Shown here piece by piece: positions 36,300 to 47,614 of a DNA stretch of 64,000 nt. Origin of the DNA: Tamarix chinensis. Its lineage: Eukaryota > Streptophyta > Magnoliopsida > Caryophyllales > Tamaricaceae. A program made the position numbers and the translations under genes. Location of the stretch: contig CM060175.1 of assembly GCA_030549775.1 (NCBI GenBank), positions 35,896,318 to 35,960,317 of the forward strand, written 5' to 3'. The notes beneath the pieces were generated by a model. It did not search any database. It worked only from the letters and a program-made list of their open reading frames with translations, and was not told where the DNA came from. Each line of letters begins with the position of its first letter. Positions within the stretch are counted from its first letter, which is position 1.

Positions 36300-38397
36300 G
36301 ATTAAACATAAGGGTACAAGTCATAGGATGATTTTTATCATAAAAGGTTTTAGAAAAGGAAATAGTATAGAAGTAGGTAGAGTCTCTAAAAGATGTGAAA
36401 GAGGTGAAACATATGTGAAAACTAGACCTATTGATAGTGAAGCTGCATGTAATATAAGTTCTAAGAAGATAAATTATCCCTTTTTGATTGTCGGAGTTCA
36501 TAAAAAATAATGTAGGATGACAAATGGTAGCTAGGAATGGCAAACACAATCATAAACTGGAAAATTATGAACAAAGATATGTTGTTCAAGAAATGTTGAT
36601 GGAAAATGAAGTCAAATTTTTTCATAAACTTATCATAAGTAATGTGAAGCCACAAAAAATCATCCTGTTTCTTCAGAAATATTTTGAAGGGAATGTAATT
36701 ATGAGAAGGAATATTTATAATGCTTGAAAAAAGCTTAGGTATGAAGAAATGGATGGTCAAAGCATGTTACAACATGTTATGAGTATGTTGGTAGAAAATT
36801 ATTATAGTGGCATCAAAGTGAGCTAGAATCCCATGTAATAAGTGAACATCTATTTGCTCATCTTATATCTGTTAATATTTTATATGTATTTCATTTTATT
36901 TTTAAAATTTATTTTATGTATAAGATGAATAGATATAGGATGACCTTACTTGAAATGTTGGACTAAAACCAACACAGTTGAATTTCAATGTTGCATGTGT
37001 GCATATGTCATTTGAAAAGGAAGAGAATAATTTGTTTATACTCGAGAGGTTGAAGACCTTAATAGATCCATATATGCTTCCAACCACCATTATTATTAAC
37101 TAGGAACTTGCTCTCATTTCAACTATGGAATGTACTTTTCCCACTTAAAAATAATTATTATGAAGATTTCATGTAAACAATAATGTGGAGAATGGGTATA
37201 AGAAAGTCTATAACTATTCATTATTCTCACATGGTTTTATGCCTTAATGAAAAAATGTGATAGATGTTGTGACTTAAAACACACACAATAAACTACTTTT
37301 TTTGTTGGAGGAAGATTATAGAAGTATGCCTAGCCTAATTTCATATTTAAATATGTATTAGCTATAACTTTATAAACATAAAATATTTTATGCTTTCTTT
37401 GGTTACATGTTTTATATCCATCATATGGTTTATCTCTTTGTATAATTTCTTTTACTTCTTTCAATTGATCAAATAATGTACTAATTTTTATTGAAAGGGT
37501 TGAAAGTGCTCATCGATATTTGAAGAGGTTTTTAGAGATATCAAGATGTAGCTTCAACACTATGTTAAAAAAATGTACACATTAATATAATTGTAATATA
37601 ACGAGATCAAAGAATCATTGCAGAGGTCTTGGTCTAATTGATTCTTCATTTTGCAAGTGTTGTGTGTTACACCAGTTTGATAGGTCATGACTTTTTATAT
37701 GCAATGGAATTGGATAAAAAATAGTGTAAAAAAGGTAATGATGTAGGTATTGATGATGAATTATGTGGAGGTTATATGCAGCATACGTAGAGGATATAAT
37801 GTACGTAAAAGATTAATACCTACATTCATAAATTCATGTCAATTCCTATGTTAGATATTGATCCATTCTGGAAGAAGCTTACATAAATGGGCCCATTAAT
37901 CCATTAGCACCATAAGAACTAGCAGTGGTTGTACCTAATTTACTTCATATTTCAAGGAAAATTGTTATGAGCCAACCACTAGTGAGACATAGTCAGTTGG
38001 CAAAAGAGATATTTAATATTGTTGTTCCTGAGAAAACACCTCTCCAGGAGCCACAAGTATAAAAACATATGAGTCACCTAAGGAAATCCACTAGAAGGGA
38101 ACCATCTAGTTAGGATTACATAGAACAAACATTTTCAAGTTTTTTGTGATCAACACAAGTTCGAGGTAGGTCATCTCCAAGTCAAGGTTGGGGCTAAGAT
38201 CAGGCTTAAGGATGACAATTAACATTTATGGTGTTGATGGATTAATGGTCGATGTCGACCAATTATAATTTCCATATGTGAGTCAAATCAATTAGCATAT
38301 AGTTTTACATATTAGAACTTGGTATAATGTGTTAGGAGATGGGTATTAGGGATTTAGAGCAGTAACATATACTATAATAGAAGATGAGGATCATTAG
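36300..38397 (+). pseudogene. MULE transposase (FAR1/Mutator-like), main part
   Basis: Forward-strand fragments in the order of a plant Mutator-like transposase. An N-terminal FAR1-type DNA-binding region is seen (RVSKRCERGETYVKTR at about 36380, YPFLIVGVHKK at about 36478, NGKHNHKLENYEQRYVV at about 36537, NVKPQKIILFLQKYF at about 36640 and RRNIYNA at about 36705). The MULE core follows (FEKEENNLFILERLKTLIDP at about 37012, with a LPTTIIIN-ELALISTME phrase carrying the region of the second acidic residue, about 37080). A VESAHRYLKRFL phrase lies at about 37503. A SWIM-like C-terminal part begins VGIDDELCGG (about 37745). At 38320-38385 a GDG-GFRAV phrase resembles the OTU-like active-site motif. 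Numerous stops; interrupted by LTR copy I at 38398 and continued at 46078. Confidence 0.85.
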
Positions 38398-38913
38398 TGT
38401 AATACCTCATCTTAAAATCTTTCAAAATGTGTCTAAAATTATGTTGATATAAAAGAAATTAGTTTTGATTTTAAAAAGGGATTGAAATTCTAATAAAAAG
38501 GTGAGTTTCAAGCGTACCAATCCACATATTTACCAAATCGATCGACTAATATGCTCAAAGATTGACAATTTTATTCTCGACAAACTAATTGACTAGTTTG
38601 CCCAAACTGATCAATTGGTTATCCTACAATTTCATATTCTTTCCTAATTTTGCTTTGAATCTTTTTTTTTAATATTTATAAAAACTTTTAATAAGAATAT
38701 TGTTTTGCGATTATTTGAGGCATATCTCACTTTTTCTCTTTTCCTTTATTTTCCTCTATTTCTTCTGGTAGCTAAGATGTGTGTTTGCCTTCTTTCCCAT
38801 CCTTCTTAACTTACCAACCTTCTATAATTATTCCAACCATGACTACCCTCAACCTCCCTCACTCTATCATGTCATCTCTTACACCTTGGTTGCCCATACT
38901 CAAGCATACCAAT

Positions 38914-38915
38914 CT

Positions 38916-38996
<81 letters not shown>

Positions 38997-38999
38997 CTA
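38914..38999. repeat. (CT)n / (CTAT)n microsatellite
   Basis: A near-perfect CT run of about 65 bp followed by ATCTATCTATCT. Overlapping Ser/Leu repeat frames (38779-39065) are this repeat translated. Confidence 0.97.
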
Positions 39000-41484
39000 T
39001 CTCTTATGGATTTTAACCAAATCTATATCCTACACACTCTATTCCTAATTTATGTTCATTTCTAACCTTGTTGCTCTTTTCTTCCATTCCCTTAGTGAAA
39101 ATTGCTAAGTGCTGAGTATTCCCCATTCTTCTCCCTTTTCCCCCCTCTGTTGAGAAAAAAATAGAGGTGTGTTCTTGTTTTCTTCCCTTCCTTGGTTGAA
39201 TTCTATCCCCTTATTTCTTCATCTAATCTTGTATTTAGTTCCATCTTATTTCTCTGAAGTAAGGAAGGATTAAGGTTTGAGAAAGGTTGAAGATTCCAAC
39301 TTCTTTTTCCTTAGAATTCTATTTCTAATAAAATATTGAGTTGTGTCTTCTTCTTCTTCTTCTTCCTCCTCCTCTTCTAATTTTCTTTGATTTTAATGGA
39401 GTTTTAAAAAAGATTTTAAATGATTTTGGCTTTTGATTCTCTTAGGAATCGAGGTTCTACTATATAGCTATAAAGTAGGAACTTTGTGCTAAAAGATTTA
39501 CTTTAAGGTAAGGCATTCTTATCTCTAATATGAATAAGGTTTTATATTATTTTTCATGATTTTGAGTGCTTTGTATGTTCTTTGATGTTTATGTAATATG
39601 TTGAGTTATAAATTTTAGGTATGTTACCATTTTTTGATGTATAATGTTTTGGAGCATGTTTGAGTATTTTTAATATTATGCATAAGTTGGTGAACTTCAA
39701 ACATGATCTTGTTGATTATTGATCCCTACCATTTTTTTTATAAGAATTCATATGAGGATTATCCTTTTATGTATTTAATAACATAGAAGCATGTTAGGAT
39801 TAATATAGTAAAGTTTTGTGAAATTCTACTAAGTAGATTGTAGGTCTGTGTATTATTATACTCAGACGAGTCACTTGGTTTGGAAATTTTAATCAGCCGG
39901 TTGTAGTAATGATCAATTAGTTTGATGAACCAGTTAACCGGTTCCTATAAGCAGTCAATCAGGTTTTCAAACCCATCGACTAGTTTCCTTGTGACTAGAG
40001 TGAGATGGTCTCTACTTAGACCCATCTAATGATTTAGATAAACCAATAGAATGGTCTCCCATGAATAGCCAACTAGGAGGACTAACTAGTCGATTGGCCT
40101 GTTGGTTTTATTTTCTATTCAGATCTAGTACAACCACACTAATGGACTAATCCACCTAATTTTAGCCATGTTTTCTTGTTATCTAATTTTCTTCCTTTGG
40201 TTATTCTATACTTATGATTCTATATAATTACAACAATTTGATCATTATTTCAACCATATTTAACTTTAATTTAATATGCATCAAAATGATAATACCGTGG
40301 TGCCTGGTTTGTTTGAGTTTGGTGTTCCCCTAAAACACCTAATTTGGTGACTTGTATTCCTTGGTTAGTGTATGGTGTAAACACTAAAAACACCTAATTA
40401 ATTTGATATTAGAATTTTATCATGGAATCTTAGATGACTTCCTAGTAAGCATATTTAGGGTTTGGTTATATTTTGTGCCTCTAGACTAGGAGACCAAGTG
40501 TGGTGGATGTTAAAGATCCCATAGAAAAGCCCCTTAGCACTAGAGTGATGTGGTGGTGGGAGTTGCAGTCTTATGTTTGTCCCAATCTTGGAATATAGAC
40601 AATTATTTGATTCGATAGTAATGTATTTCTAGTGAGGTAATCCCAAAATTTAGCTTATTTCCCTCACCTAGGAGACTAAGTGAGATAAATGACAAAGATT
40701 CATGAGAAAAAAACCCCTTGGAAATAGTGTGATGTGGTGGTGGGAGTGTAACACCCCAAAATTCACTACTTTTTTTTGAAAGCGAAGGTAATTAAAATAG
40801 AAATACTTAAATTAAAACTCGTGAATTCTGGGAATGCTACCGTCACACTTAGTACCAGACCGGTTCACTCTTACCGTCCTGGTACCAAGTTCTAAGGCTA
40901 AGAAAACACTACCAACAACATCATTAGTAATCCAAATTTATAAAAACAAAAATCAGAGTACGCGTAAGTCTTTATATAATTCGAAATACTAGCTATTATT
41001 TTTTAGAGAATAAATTAACAACATTAATAGAATTGTTTATACAAACTTAAACATAATAAAAAGGTAACTTGAATAATAATCTCAAAAGGAAAACGGCCAC
41101 ACAACTCCAAGAACCAATCTAGCCCACAATCACTCGGGCCCACCTGATGTCCCATAGACATCAATAGCATCGAAATAAGCGTCTCCTACCTACAACAAGT
41201 CAGACGAGCCTTTTGCTTGTGGGAATTAGCAGCACCCATGAAATGGGTGATCGGTATGCTACGTACTGAGTAAGGTAACCAAGTACTAAGGCCAGCATAC
41301 AAAATTCACACAACCAATGCATAATAATAAAAGGAGCATAGAATTCAATCATAATAACACAAGATAAAATAAATGCTCAGGGGAAATACTATGATTCAAT
41401 ACCGATCAGACTATTTACTTCATCCAGCCTTTATCGAATTTATTTTCACACCATTCTCTTTATCAATTTCATATGAGTATGGGA

Positions 41485-41830
41485 ACCCCACTATTTTTAC
41501 TGGTGGATCAGTCTCTAGGGAACTTTTGGCTCCTAGCCACTATTATAGCTGGTGGATCGGTCACTTAGGGTACATGCCCTACCACTATTATATGCCAGTG
41601 GAGCGGTCTAGCGCTTCTTGCATGGTGTTCCACTATAAGTCATTAGTGTCTTCCCACATCTTAACAAAACATATGGTTTGGTTTGTTGAGATCGGGATCC
41701 CCCACTATTTTAGTAGGTGTATCAGTCACTAAGGTAACATACCTTACCACTATTAAGCCGGTGGATCGGTCTCCAGGCTACCGCAATACCTGACCACTAT
41801 TATGCTGGTGGATCGGTCTAGGTCCGGCTC
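41485..41830 (+). repeat. CCACTATTATAGCTGGTGG hairpin array, copy D
   Basis: Units start at about 41488, 41537, 41582, 41702, 41747 and 41794, so the common spacing is 45-49 bp. The core is CCACTATTATAGCTGGTGG then ATCGGTC. Loops vary (CCACTATTTTTACTGGTGG at 41488, CCACTATTATATGCCAGTGG at 41582) while the CCAC and GTGG arms are kept. Confidence 0.85.
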
Positions 41831-41994
41831 AACATTTTCCACTTTACATAATTAATATTTTAAGTATCTTATTTGGAGATCAATACCAAGATATACAAAT
41901 CTGACTCCTACCATGCTTACTCTTCGACTTAGGTTAACCGCCACCACCATAGTTAATCATAACATCCCTTAATACCCATGCAAACTCTAACTCC

Positions 41995-42480
41995 ACGTAA
42001 ACCCTACTCCCATGTAAACCCTAACTCCCATGCAAACCCTAACTCCCATGCAAAAACCCTAACTCCCATGTGACACCCTAAATTCTATGCAAAACCCTAA
42101 CTCCCATGCAAAACCTTAACTTCCATGTAAAATCCTAACTCCCATATAAAACCCTAGCTCCATCATGCAAACCCTAATACCACTATACAACTATTAATAC
42201 CACCATACAAACCCTAATATCGCCATACAACATTAACTCCATGCAAAGCCCAACACCATGCAAACCCTAATACCATGCACCCCACAACTCCATGCAAAAC
42301 CCTACACTATGCAACATTAACTCCATGCAAAGCCCAATGCCATGCAAACCCTAATACCATGCATCCCACAAATCCATGCAAAACCCTACACCATGCAACA
42401 TTAACTCCATGCAAAGCCCAACGCCATGCAAACCCTCATACCATGCATCCCACAACTCTATACACAACCCTAACACCACA
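41995..42480 (+). repeat. CCATGCAAACCCTAA tandem array with 84-bp higher-order unit
   Basis: A short unit of CCCTAACTCCCATGCAAAA recurs many times from 41995. From 42231 a larger 84-bp unit beginning CATTAACTCCATGCAAAGCC starts at 42231, 42315 and 42399. The Cys/His/Pro/Thr frames at 42275-42570 are this array translated and not a metal-binding protein. Confidence 0.9.
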
Positions 42481-42959
42481 TTGTTACACTCCCCATCATT
42501 ATTTTACAACCCTATCATGCATGTCTTAAGGCCACATCATACCATAATAATAATACACTTATACACATAATTCTCATGCCACAATTTATTCACACCAACA
42601 TACTTCAACTCCATAATCATGCTGCATCCATAACAATTATACAATATACACATGAAATACACTATAATTAATATCACATGGCATGTATAGCATAAAATCA
42701 CATATTACACATTTGGCCTTAGCACCCCTTACCTAAAATGACACCGGTCTTGGAGCACGCTCCTACGTCTCCTTAGAGCTTTGACTGGTTTCACCTATTA
42801 TGAGGGAAAAGCTAAAATTAGACTCCCTCCTATCAAAAATACTATTAATCACTAACTTATTATAAGACTAGGTTTTTAATAAAATGATAATATATTTATA
42901 AAATAACATTAACTAATTACTAACTTTGTTAAAGATATAGAAATATTATAAAAGTTGAT

Positions 42960-43600
42960 AATATAAGGTTGAAAACTTTACCCTAATAATAATAATAATA
43001 ATAATGATACTAAAATAATAATAGCCCAGATACTAAAAATAATATCAAAGTTAATATTAGGAATAATAGTAATAATAGCAACAATAACCCAAAATAATAA
43101 TAATATTATTATTATTAGTAAAATAAGTAACAAAATTTAGTAATAATAATAATGATAAAAAAAATAGTAATATTACAAAAAATAATAATGACCATAATGG
43201 TAATAATAGTAAGGGTAATAATCGAAGATAAAATAAAGTAGGGTTTCTACCCTACATTGAATAATAATAAACTTATTAAAAAAATAACAATAACAATAAC
43301 AATACTAATAATAACAATAACAATAATAATAATAATTGCAACACTAATTGTAAGCTAGTTGTAATAATAATACTAAAATAATAATAACAATAACAATTTC
43401 AAAATAGTAAATATAATAATAACATATTAGTATTAATAATAAAGATAATAACAATAATAATAATACTACTAATAATAATAAAATTGAATTAAAAATATAA
43501 TAAGGCTTCGGCCCTCAACAGAATAATAATAAAAACATTAATAATAATAATAATACATATTAATAATGAAAATATTAATAATAAGAGTAGTAGTATTTAT
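42960..43600 (+). repeat. TAA trinucleotide zone with small palindromes, copy D
   Basis: AATAATAAT-dominated sequence with GTAGGGTTTCTACCCTAC at about 43238 and AAGGCTTCGGCCCT at about 43502. The latter is a three-base-pair stem closed by TTCG. It matches the punctuated organisation at 17380-18240 in copy B. Confidence 0.8.
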
Positions 43601-43639
43601 GTTAGAATAAATGAAATAAAATAATTTAAGACTTGTAAA

Positions 43640-44910
43640 AATAGGGAAAAGGGTTGAGAGGGTCTAGGGTTCAACCTTAGGTTGGTGGGGATGGGGCGGC
43701 ACCGACGGTGGTGCACTATGTCAGAGGTGGTGGCCGGAAAAAAGGGAAGAAAAAAGGAAAAGTTGGGGCTAGAAAAAAGAGAAAGAGAAAAAGGGTGGAA
43801 GCAAGGGTGATTATGGTTGTACAGAAGGAAGGGAACATAGTAGGGGTGGTGGTGCAGCCAAAGGTGGCGGCACACGGCGACAACGGTGGTTATTGAATGG
43901 AGAAGGAGAGAAATAGAGGAGGAAAGGGAGGAATAGGAAAAGAAGGGTAGGGGAAGGTAGAGGGTGGTCTACTGAATAATTTGAGAGGTAAAAGAAGCGG
44001 CAGAAGCAGCGGAAGCGACAGAGGAGGTGGCTAATGGTGGTTCGAAGGGTGGCGGTGGCAGAAAATGGTTTGGTTAAGAAGGGAAATTTGCATGGTCGGG
44101 GTGGCTTGTGTAGGAAGAATCAAAGGGTATATGTTGTCTAGTTACTTAGAGGGTGGTGTAGGGAAGGCGTAGGTGGCTAGAACAGGCAGCAGTGTTGGCC
44201 GGAGGTGGTGAAAGTGGCGTCTAAAGGGGTGGTGGTGCAAATGAAGGTATTTTATGAACTTCAACCAAAAAACTCAACTCAACGCTGCTATGGGGTGTAT
44301 TTATAGGCTTGAAAGGAAGTTAGGGTCGAAGGGAAAGTGGGGGAGTGGTAGGCAGGAGTGGGCACTGGCCGACGATGGCAGCCAACGCACTCCTCGATCG
44401 TGTGTGCAAGTGGCCAAGGGAGAGGGGATCATGCGGGGAAATGGGAAACCTGGTTTGGATCAATGGGTGGCCGAAACAAAGGGGAAGAGGCGGGAACAAA
44501 ATGGATGGTCAACGGGGCATGATCGACGGTAAAAAACCAGGGAGAAGGGCGGCGGAAATAGTCGATGGCAAGTATGAAGGGCTTGGGTAGAAGGAGAAGG
44601 GGGTGCGGGAACCGGTCATCCCAAGAAAAAAAAAGAAAGAAAAAGAAGAAACTGGGCTGGTGGGCACAGAAGTTAAGGGAGTTTAAATTAAACGCCGCGC
44701 TTTGGGGAAAAAGGAGACAAAACTTGGAGCGCTGGCCGCCAAAGGAAGAAGAAAGAAGGAAACGAGAGTGGGCCACGACAGGAGAAGAAAAAGAAGGAAG
44801 GAAAGTGGGGCGTGCCAGGCCCAAATCGGGGAAGGGGAGGAAGAAAAATAAAAGAAGAAAGAAAAAGAAAGGAAAAAGGAAGAAAGAAAAGGAAAGAGGA
44901 AAAATAATGG
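43640..44910 (+). repeat. G/purine-rich block of LTR copy D
   Basis: It begins with GAGAGGGTCTAGGGTTCAAC, shared with copy B, and is rich in GGTGG, then in GAAGAAAGAAAAAG. Overlapping frames at 44254-44590 and 44565-44915 (plus) and 44429-44824 (minus) have biased composition, no recognised domain, and only reflect the scarcity of C. Confidence 0.8.
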
Positions 44911-46077
44911 ATTAGGTTAATTAAATTGATGAAAATATTTAGGATATTTAAAAATAATAATATTTAAATAAAATAATATTTAAATATCTTTTTAGGCTAA
45001 TTTAGGATTTTAAAATTTTTTTTTCATAAATTCTATTTTAATTAGCAAAACACCCTAATTTTCTTCAATCAAATTATTTATAAAATTTATATTAATTTAA
45101 AACTATTTTCTATTTCTTATTTTAAATAAAATAATTTATTTAGTTAATCTCCAAAATAAAATCATTAATTAGCTAAAATACCCAAATTTCTCCTAATTAA
45201 AATACTTATAATTTCTTCTTAATTTTCCTAATTAATTTCCTTTTATTTTAATAAAAATAATTTATTTAATTTATTTGTCATAATAAAACCTCATTTAAAT
45301 ATAATTTTTAAAATTAGAAATTTTTGGGGCATTTTAGGGAGAGGTAGTCCTACGCTAGTCCTATCATGGAATATTTATATTACATGTTCTAATTTATATG
45401 GATCATTATGGAGACTCATGCATGTATGGAAATGTGAATCATAAGGCCTTGCCATGATGTATATATATTATACATGCTCTTATGTACTATCTTTCTAAGT
45501 ATGTTGCATACCACATTATCATATAGCCTTAATGTGTAGTATGAGCTCTTAACATATTTTAGGTAGTTTGTTTTACTAGTACATCATTGTACTGATACTA
45601 CATTTTTGTGGTTACTATGATGATCTAGATTCTTGTCTAGTTAGTAGAGGAAGATTTGTAGGGATAAGATTCTTTGCTAGAGTACATTAAGGATGATGTC
45701 ATGGGACAGTAGCTGGCCATTGCTTGGGGTTCAATAGTTACCTTCCTGTTTAGTTAAGATCTATGTTAACTAGTTAAATATTTTTGCCCACTACATTGGA
45801 TGTTTTTGGTTCTTCCCAATTATTTAAAATCTTAGATTTAGTTCCTATATTTGGATCTTATATACTATCTTCTCTCTATATTATTATTGTTGTTGTTGTT
45901 TTTGTTACTATTGTCGTATTAGTTGTAGAGCATTCCCTCTTCATTCTTTTCTCTGTTTTGCCTTACATCAGATATGGTTTAGTTGATGTGGCAATAACAT
46001 TTCTCATTTTTCTTTTTAATGCTTCTGCATTATCTTTAAAATGAAATTTTATAGTTCTAAAATTGGGGGGTGTTATA

Positions 46078-46400
46078 GCTGGGTTTAGATGCATACTGAC
46101 ATATGTTATGATATATTAGCTAGATGACAATTATACAACAATGTTTGTATATGGAATTATTGATCAAGTTCTTAATATTGTTACTCATTGAGAAGGGTAA
46201 ACTCTAATGGCAAGCCGAATGAAAATGCCAGATATTATTTATGTCATTAAAACCCATTACTGTGTATTGTTTACATACCACTTGTTGAATACGTGCAGTT
46301 CATTCCTACCTTTGGTGGAATAGTATGGGATTCAAGGTCCTAAAAAATGAACTATATGGTTTTTTTTAAGATATAAGTCATTACATATTAGTATGTAGAT
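46078..46400 (+). pseudogene. MULE transposase C-terminal fragment
   Basis: Continuation of the MULE after LTR copy I. The translation includes a SRMKMPDIIYVIKTHY-like phrase (about 46212) followed by LLNTCSSFLPLV (about 46283). These match the W.(T)MPDMGHLIA..YN and CLTFLPLRS signatures near the C-terminus of FAR1/OTU-type plant MULE proteins, as I recall that family. Together with the GDG-GFRAV phrase before the insertion this gives a transposase fused to an OTU-like region. Stops are present; not functional. Confidence 0.65.
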
Positions 46401-47614
46401 AATTTTCCCTTTTTTATATCAATATTATATAAATTCTAGTTCTTATAATAATTTTTTTATAGGTATATCTCTTGGATAATTTTTCATTCTTATCATTGCA
46501 TAAAAATAGTAACACATGTAGAGTTACTGTAATTTTTTCTTAATTTATTTGTATGTGACTTTTGAAACATATGCATGATGAATTTTTGTTGATTTTTTAT
46601 TTATTTTCCTATTACCCGACCATAATATATTAATTATCTAAACTATGTTAGCCATATTCGTTTGTATGTTGTTGAGCTTAAGTATCTTAATGCTTGATGT
46701 AGGTTGGATGATAATCATAAAATAAAATAAAAAATGTATTATATAATTGTAACATATATATTTGAAATCAAAAGACACAACAAAAAAAAATTCAAGGATG
46801 ATGCAAATGCCTAAACCCACATTTAGCTATAGTAACGTCTAAATCATTCATACATTTTCAATGCATGTTAGTTGCTGGTTGTTTGGAGTTAGATCACCAC
46901 TCCAATTGGAAGGAAAAATAGTTCATCTTTCAATTGGAATTTCATATTCATCATTTAGATGTTTAGCTAAACATTCCTCCCCCTTTGTTAATATATACCT
47001 ATGAGTTATGGCAACATACCAATCCATAGAATAAAGAGCCACATCTCATGGGTATTAAGCTGGTGAAGCAAAAACATCTTGGCTTAGTATATGTTCACAC
47101 CTCAAGAACAATTGACTAAGCATGTGTTCATAATGTACTTTGTGTTTCTCCAAAGAAGAACCTCTATACATGTTCTTATCCGGCTTGATAAACTCCTTTG
47201 AGATTACTTGCTCATATCTGAACTAGCGCTTCACTCAATCTAGAATATAAGATTCCACTTTCTCCAAATAGTTTAAACAATCGTGAAATAATGCTATGGG
47301 ACAATACCTATACGAATCAACTACTCTCTATAGATCTCAAATGACCTATAACAAAATATTTAAACTAAATATTGATATCATTATAATAAATATAGTAAAA
47401 ATATGACAATTTGAGCATACCTTTAACATAGGCATACAACCAATCTTAGCTAGAAAGTACTCTAGCGTATCCAATTTATTATCGATTTTATTTGCATAAA
47501 GCCATCTCATACAAAAGGATTACTTCAAACCTAAGAAATTATTCATATATCCCGGTTTATTATAAAATTCATTTGTTAGAATTATAACTAATGAATCCAA
47601 TTATGTACTATATA
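46401..47614. other. Region between MULE end and LTR copy E
   Basis: Mostly AT-rich sequence. On the minus strand, 47330-47040 reads with few stops and includes a phrase near EKHKVHYEHMLSQLFLRCEH; I do not recognise it. It could be transposon coding sequence (for example the accessory end of the MULE or a Harbinger remnant). No other gene seen. Confidence 0.35.

Larger units (their letters stand above)
40747..45336 (+). mobile_element. Long LTR copy D, solo, 4590 bp, perfect target duplication
   Basis: It starts TGTAACACCCCAAAATTCAC and ends AATTTTTGGGGCATTTTA. It is flanked by identical 5-mers GGGAG at 40742-40746 and 45337-45341. When the flanks are joined they restore the second copy of a direct repeat in LTR copy I, an independent proof of the borders. 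Modules in order: head with ACTTAGTACCAGACCGGTTC (40850), TGCTTGTGGGAATTAGCAGC (about 41210), hairpin array 41485-41830, 84-bp CCATGCAAACCCTA repeats, trinucleotide zone 42960-43600, G-rich block 43640-44910, AT tail. It resembles copy B throughout and is among the best preserved copies. Confidence 0.95.
38398..46077 (+). mobile_element. LTR copy I (about 3.1 kb), split by LTR copy D
   Basis: It starts TGTAATACCTCATCTTAAAA inside the MULE and ends AAATTGGGGGGTGTTATA at 46077, after which the MULE resumes. It is bisected by copy D (40747-45336), leaving 38398-40746 and 45342-46077. Contents: ATTGACTAGTTTGCCC-like phrases (38520-38620, 39870-40090), a CT microsatellite, and a roughly 182-bp direct duplication whose second copy is the one cut by copy D. 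No clear 5-bp target duplication was found (ATTAG upstream versus GCTGG downstream). It is of the same subtype as copies H and J. Confidence 0.75.

Noticed and set aside
38779..39065. Ser/Leu-repeat frames of about 90 codons
   Set aside because: Translated CT microsatellite.
41373..41732. 119-codon frame with mixed composition
   Set aside because: It runs across the CCAC/GTGG hairpin array of LTR D, is not preserved in copies B or C, and has no recognisable domain.
41995..42480. Interstitial telomere (CCCTAA words)
   Set aside because: The words are separated by CCATGCAA phrases and organised in 84-bp units, so this is a tandem repeat and not telomeric (CCCTAAA)n.
42275..42570. Cys/His/Pro/Thr-rich frames that look like a metallothionein-like repeat protein
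   Set aside because: Translation of the CCATGCAAACCCTA tandem array; equivalent arrays in other copies do not keep a frame.
44254..44915. Overlapping frames of 81-131 codons with balanced-looking composition
   Set aside because: They lie wholly within the G-rich block of solo LTR D, overlap on both strands and are not kept in copy B.
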